Assembly (NCBI GenBank): GCA_951812925.1
Contig: OX638371.1
Coordinates: 38,724,101-38,788,100 of the forward strand
Source of the DNA: Calliopum simillimum
Taxonomy: Eukaryota > Arthropoda > Insecta > Diptera > Lauxaniidae
Reading direction: 5' to 3'
DNA: 64,000 nt
The notes below the pieces were generated by a model. That model did no database searches, was not told the DNA's origin, and saw only the letters and a program-made list of their open reading frames with translations. Both the position numbers and the translations under genes were made by a program. Shown one piece after another: positions 59,058-64,000 of the stretch (within the stretch, counting starts at the first letter, position 1; each line of letters begins with the position of its first letter).

Positions 59058-59761
59058 CACAGAGCGAAGAAAAAAAGCATAACTTGCGTTGCTAAATGAG
59101 TTTCTACCACGTTCGTGAGTGTTTTAACTACGTTTCGTTGCTGATTTCGATTAAACAACGCTCCAAGATCATATTTGTATGATGCGTTGCTAAATCACTC
59201 ACGAACGTAGTTGAAACTTATTTAGCAAGACTGGTTGCCAAACGTTGTCAAATCCAAATCAGAAATGAAACGTGGTCAAAACAACACGAAACGTAGTTAA
59301 ATCCAAATCAGCAACGGAACGTAGTCAAAACACTCACGAACGTGGTAGAAGCTAATTTCAAAACAAACAGACTTTCAGTCAACCTCACAATAATGATGGC
59401 AGTGGCTGAGTTCGTTAACGTTCGCATCTATCACAAGACAGGTTCCAGGTTCAAATCTCCCCAATACCAAACAAAAAATATTTATTTAAAGCAAATGAAA
59501 ATTAAAAAAGAAAATAATATCAGTTTCATTGTTGTTGACAGGAAAAAATAGGAATTAAAAAAATAATAAAAAAAATATTTTTTTTTTTTTGTATTTTATT
59601 TAGCAACGTACGTTGTTAAATCACTCACGAACGTAGTTGAAACTCATTTAGCAACGCACGTTGTTAAAACTGCTATGAACGAGCCATGCTCAAAATTTGG
59701 GTCGCAACGTTGTTAAAATAACCACGTTTCTGCCACTTTTGACAATGTTGTTTTCTCCGTG
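59058..59761. mobile_element. TIR element with tRNA-like centre (CACAGAGCGAAG family), copy 2
   Basis: CACAGAGCGAAGAAAAAA and, inverted, CACGGAGAAAACAAC are flanked by TA (59056-59057 and 59762-59763). The partner arm of the host reads CACCTAGTAGTAATATT on the matching strand, the exact empty site with a single TA. Arms are rich in CACTCACGAACGT motifs. The tRNA-like part is at 59397-59462. No protein. Confidence 0.87.
59397..59462 (+). other. tRNA-like (A box / B box) segment
   Basis: TGGCTGAGTTCGTTAACG at 59403 fits an A box region and GGTTCAAATCTCC at 59448 fits a B box, 45 nt apart. No acceptor stem is evident. Compare 43507, 15692, 26281 and 26557 (minus). Confidence 0.6.
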
Positions 59762-60128
59762 TAGTAGTAATATTTTATAACAAATATTTCTGTGGTACAT
59801 ATCGACTCAATATTCCCCTGTTTAAGGTGTCATTTTTCTACAAAAATATTCCTCACAATATCTTGCATAAGTTTGCTCAACACATGATACACCTCAGATG
59901 TAAGGATCATATAGTTAAATTCATCGATTTAACGCAAGAATGCGTTATTTCTATTTTTTTTCATGTACAGTGGATTAAAAAACTTCAAAAATCGATTAAA
60001 AAAAAATCTGACGTGCTGGAGAAAAACGACGAGACACGGGTATGTTTTTTTTTTTTTTATTGTCTGCTTTAAGAATTTTTGGATTTTTTCATGTGTTTTA
60101 CAAAAAGTTTGAAATTGTCGAACAGTGT

Positions 60129-61600
60129 TATTGAGAAGCCGGCAAAAATCAGCCACAAATAAATGTCGAAAATGATTTACTCCAATCTTTACAAAAAACG
60201 TAGTCTGTCTGACGATGTTATCACATAATTTTTTCAGCCACCAGCTCCCTAACTAATAGAAGAAAATTTTAACCAAGTTTTGACAGACCTTGTAGATATC
60301 CAAGATCCATTTTAAACTTTTACACATAGGATAGTGGAAAAAAATTCAAAAACGGGCTAAAGTCAGGCATACATAGAGGTGTAGAAACTCTTAAGAAATC
60401 TAAACTTACTTAATAATGAAATAGCTATAAATGTAGCATTTTTGTTGAATTTTACATAAAATACCACTTGTTAACACAATAGGAGGTTACCTAAGGCAAA
60501 GTTTATACATATTAAGTAATTACATTGTTTGCTTTTCCCATTTAAACGACTGCTTTAATATACATACATATATGTATATATGTAGTACTATGACTTTAAT
60601 GTCTTAACTTTGTATGCAAAAATATATTTTGAAGACACTGCCTGCCTGAGCTATTATTTTCACAAAAGAACCCTATAAGCAACATTTTGGCGGCAAACTT
60701 ATTAACTTAATTAATTGAAAAAGTTTATTTTATTTGTTTAGCTTTTGTTTGTGATTCTCTTCTTGTTAAGCGTTAATTTCAGCGTTACATCATACTTTTT
60801 TGACCAATTAATGATCGCGTGACAAAGAAACTTTTCTGAGTATAAGCAGAGTAATGTTATTGTATTGTATCTTCAAAAACATATTACGTAACACTTACTC
60901 TAAAATGAGCAGATACTTAAAACCCATTTATTTAATTTTCTAGCGCATAACGTAGGTGGTGGCGCGTACAAATGAGTTCAATAATCTATGAAAAAACATT
61001 AAAACTTTTTATTTTGAATCGCATTTTCATGAGTTCAAGTTCAATTTAAATAAGCGAAAGAAAACAACAAACAGCAATATCTTTGCCAATCATAAATGTC
61101 CATTTGTCAATCATACAATAAATAGCTGACGATTGTTTATCACAGATCTAAATAATTGAATGATTGATTTATTTAATACAAAAATTTGCGATAAGTAGCA
61201 TACACCCATGTGTATATTAGTGAATCTATGTTCTTATTTTAAAATGAGCGACACCTACACAAGAGTATGAACAAGTAGTAAAATTTTGATTGACAAGATC
61301 AATACTTGATTTAACTTTGTATGATAAGGTTAAGTGAACTCTTAAAATATTGCTACTTTTGTAGTCATATGCAAAGTTCATTATCTTCACATTTCGTCAT
61401 CTCAATGCAGAACTAACCTTTGTCACGAAATCAAAATATTTTGGGTTATTTCAAAGTTTTTAAAACTCTTTTTAGTTACTGACACTTTAACTTCTAATCT
61501 CAGCATAATCACTCAAACATTTTGATTTGACTTGAAAAATACCACCAAACTGTTAACTCAAGCAAACGCATTCTCATCAGTTGCCATGTCTGTGAATTTT
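60129..61600. other. No gene recognised
   Basis: AT-rich sequence; no repeat ends or exon signals identified. Confidence 0.4.
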
Positions 61601-61606
61601 CTCTTT

Positions 61607-62010
61607 AGGGGCGTGGCAAAGACGATTTAAAAACATAATGGTCATATTACCATTCAGCAGTGTTAACCCTATCTCCATACCAAATTTCCATTTTGGGGGC
61701 GTGGGACCGCCCACTTAAAAACATTATGGTCATGTTATTGTTCCTTGGTGCAAACCCTGTCTCCGTTCCAAATTTCATAAAAATCTATTCAGCGGCTTAG
61801 CCGTGAAAGCGTTTTTTCACTTAGGGGCGTGGCACCGCCCACTTCAAAAAAAAAAGAAAAATCTTATGCACATTACTCCCCCTCACAACCTTTCCAACAA
61901 AACAAAAATCTAGACATAAAACAAGGACTGAACTCATTTCGTTTGACTATTTATATATAGATATAGCGTGTTTAACTTGTATGGGAGCTGCCACGCCCAT
62001 TGATGTTAAG
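61607..62010 (+). repeat. DINE-type internal repeats (GGGGCGTGGCACCGCCCACTT)
   Basis: Three degenerate units start at about 61609, 61697 and 61825 with GGGGCGTGG; the last two include CCGCCCACTT. Between them lie AACATTATGGTCAT and CCAAATTTC blocks. A further GCCACGCCCATTG is at 61988. This is typical of DINE/INE-1 interiors, but terminal hairpins are missing. Confidence 0.55.
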
Positions 62011-62644
62011 TCGCCCGCTTATAGCTCATTGATACCTTATACCGCATAAGTAACGCTATGATCTATTTGATGGATAACATTTTTCTTTCTGATTTTATTT
62101 AACTTTGGCATTTATTAGAATTTGGAAAGATGTTCACATTATGTTTTAAAAATAATATCTTTCAAATGGTGCTCACTATTTGCTTCGGCTTGACGTGCTC
62201 TTTTCAGAGCATTTTCCATGTCATACGATTTTATGATACGATTTTAGGTTAGGAAATCTGATGTGATAGAGCAATATTGAGTCCGGATTCGGACTCAGCG
62301 ACCCTCAAATTACGCGAAATGACTATTCTCATTAAAAAAAAAATTTTTCAAGTCGAGATGTGTTATTGATAATAGGAACTCGCTTAACGACATTTCATCA
62401 AAATATCTTATACAGTTTACGAGTTATAACTTTTAAAATGTTTTACTTGTATAAGAGGTGCTATGCCCACAGCCGAAATTTTGTTCACTTTTAACTCAGA
62501 AGTCCGTTAACTATAGCAAGTTGATTTCCTATAATTAATTTCAGAGAGATTACTTTAGTGTGTAGTTCTCTTACTTGTTAAATTTTTGCGAAGTTTATGC
62601 AAAATGGTCTTGGAAAATTTCGACAAATGAGTGCGATTAGCGAG

Positions 62645-62785
62645 TGTCCCAAAAGAATTGAACCAGCCGCCATTTGTACCCCAAAGTTTTGCCAACCAAA
62701 AAAAAAGAATACAGTTTGGCAACTGTCAATTTAGGGTTAGTTCAGGAAGAAGATTCCACACTGCATCAACGAAATTAAGCCACGA
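62645..62785. repeat. Left part of a TGTCCCA-ended element
   Basis: GTGTCCCAAAAGAATTG and then GTTTGGCAACTGTCAATTTA with TAGGGTTAG parallel the internal copy at 52349-52430 (GTTTGACAGTTGACAGC, TTAGGGTTAG). It is cut by the palindrome at 62790. Confidence 0.5.
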
Positions 62786-62789
62786 GTAT

Positions 62790-64000
62790 TAGACTGACCC
62801 AAAAAAATTAAAGGTGTTCTGATCTTAGGTGCTCCACACTCAAAATGTTCGGTAGGGTCTAGAAACTACGTATGTAAATTTTGGTAAAAAAATATTGAGA
62901 TTTAGCACTCGCGTAAGCTCGATAAGTAGCGCTGCCTTGACCGTACGAGAATGGGGTTCTTTCAGCCCGTGGAAATTGATAAAAAAGGATTGGAACAATT
63001 TTTTTTTCTGTCCTACTTTATGTTTTCGAGGTCGCTGAAGACAATGGCATTGCCAGTTTTTGGAAAAGATTCCAAGATTTCAAGATATTTAAGATATCTC
63101 TCGAAAAAAAAAAATTAGATTTTTGTTAGATTAAATTGCCATTAATCGTAGGAAAATTTTTTATATTTTTTTTCTCGGACACTAGTCTTGTAGCCTAGAT
63201 TGTGACGAACAAAATGAGTGGTCGCACAATACTTTTTGACAAAATCTTCTCGAGATATCGGCCACAGACTGAACCGCCGTCCTGCCGAATTATTGTTCAT
63301 TACAAGTCACTGGAGATATCTGCTGATTTTACGCTATTATCATTGGTTTTTGAGATCCTACCTTGTACTTTCAATGTCGCTGGAGATGCTGGAACATTTA
63401 TTTTCACGATAAAATGCAAATGTTTCAACACATTCAAGATATTCCTATGATAAATTTCCCTAGTGGGATTTCCAATGAAAAGCAGAACTAGCTCTAAACC
63501 CTCGACATAATTTTTCCGCGCATGATTCATCTGGAGCTAGTGATTGATGACCATCGCGGTTTTCTTCTGGAAAGGTGCCAATATCTCCCAAATTTTTCAG
63601 TGAAAGATAAAAAAATTTGGGACACATTGGCACCTTTCCAGAAGAAAACCGCGATGGTCATCAATCACTAGCTGTAGATGAATCATGCGCGAAAAATTTA
63701 TGTCGAGGTTTTTTTTAGCTAGTTCTGCTTTTCATTGGAAATCCCACTAGGGAAATTTATCATAGGAATATCTTGAATGTGTTGAAACATTTGCATTTTA
63801 TCGTGAAAATGTTCCAGCATCTCCAGCGACATCGAAAGTACAAGGTAGGATCTCAAAAACCAATGATAATAGCGTAAAATCAGCAGATATCTCCAGTGAC
63901 TTGTAATGAACAATAATTCGGCAGGACGGCGGTTCAGTCTGTGGCCGATATCTCGAGAAGATTTTGTCAAAAAGTATTGTGCGACCACTCATTTTGTTCG
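62790..64000. mobile_element. Palindromic TIR element, copy 2 (TAGACTGACCC), runs off the window
   Basis: Starts TAGACTGACCCAAAAAAATT after CACGAGTAT. The left arm matches copy 1 (30734) closely. The axis is near 63605, and the right arm mirrors the left to the window end. Both inner arms are complete here, unlike copy 1. By symmetry the end should be near 64420. No transposase is seen. Confidence 0.85.

Larger units (their letters stand above)
58234..60128. mobile_element. Palindromic element (ACACTGTTCGACA termini, duplication TATT)
   Basis: The left end ACACGGTTCGACACAAAAA and the right end, inverted, ACACTGTTCGACAATTTC are flanked by TATT (58230-58233 and 60129-60132). The outer arms pair over several hundred bases (CGTCGTTTTTCTCCAGCACG, TCAGATTTTTTTTAATC and so on). 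A 704-bp TIR element is inserted in the right arm. Frames such as 58225-58572 are palindrome translations. A deleted copy lies at 32722-33445. Confidence 0.8.

Noticed and set aside
1..64000. CRISPR array or bacterial-type defence system
   Set aside because: The window is fly nuclear DNA. The tandem repeats seen are minisatellites and element-internal units without spacers of CRISPR type.

Overview
This is non-coding nuclear DNA of a fly, most likely a cyclorrhaphan such as a tephritid, drosophilid relative or calyptrate. The evidence is the strong AT richness, several DINE-1/INE-1-like Helentron-associated repeats, many mariner/Tc1, DD37E, pogo and piggyBac remnants, and a RNase H-bearing non-LTR retrotransposon tail with a GGTTAGG-type end. 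I see no intact host protein gene. Almost all long open frames are chance frames in repeats or pieces of dead transposases.

The best host signal is a pair of recursive (ratchet) splice sites on the + strand, at 11971/11972 and 46356/46357. Each joins a pyrimidine-rich 3' splice site directly to GTAAGT, and each is followed 49 or 52 nt later by a second strong donor, GTAAGTAC. That is the layout of the short cryptic exons that mediate recursive splicing in very long Drosophila introns. The simplest reading is that the window lies inside one giant intron of a + strand gene. A GC-richer, CAG/GTT-rich stretch at 49.14-49.80 kb could be a non-coding first exon or promoter.

Layout. 0.9-1.3 kb: truncated DD37E element. 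3.3-5.2 kb: long-inverted-repeat element split by a full-length, frameshifted DD37E element. 5.7-8.3 kb: DINE-like repeats, a TIR-element end and a second DD37E lineage. 11.97 kb: recursive site 1. 13.8-16.2 kb: three elements nested in one another. 16.5-17.4 kb: element carrying an inserted MITE. 18.9-21.1 kb: palindromic element and a dead mariner. 21.7-23.6 kb: non-LTR retrotransposon tail split by a foldback element. 23.8-24.3 kb: piggyBac-like remnant. 25.3-28.1 kb: four elements nested to three levels. 28.4-29.1 kb: Tc1 remnant. 30.7-34.3 kb: dense cluster of palindromic elements and a mariner. 34.7-35.8 kb: second copy of the foldback. 38.1-40.5 kb: hairpin MITE, minisatellite and DINE-like elements. 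40.7-42.4 kb: mostly unique sequence with microsatellites. 43.3-45.5 kb: tRNA-like TIR element, pogo-like element and small MITE. 46.36 kb: recursive site 2. 47.3-52.7 kb: TTAA MITE, mariner derivative, possible exon, DINE-like copies and a TGTCCCATAA-ended element. 54.4-57.0 kb: dead mariner and a repeat with tRNA-like motifs. 58.2-60.1 kb: palindromic element with a nested tRNA-like element. 61.6-64.0 kb: DINE-like units and a palindromic element that runs off the end.

The most unusual recurring theme is a tRNA-like module (A box, B box, often a T run) in the middle of several TIR elements whose termini are otherwise unrelated. Because several hosts are palindromic or have twin arms, empty insertion sites can be read inside the window. 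This fixes element boundaries and target-site duplications (TA, TTA, TTAA, 4 bp, 8 bp) without outside data.
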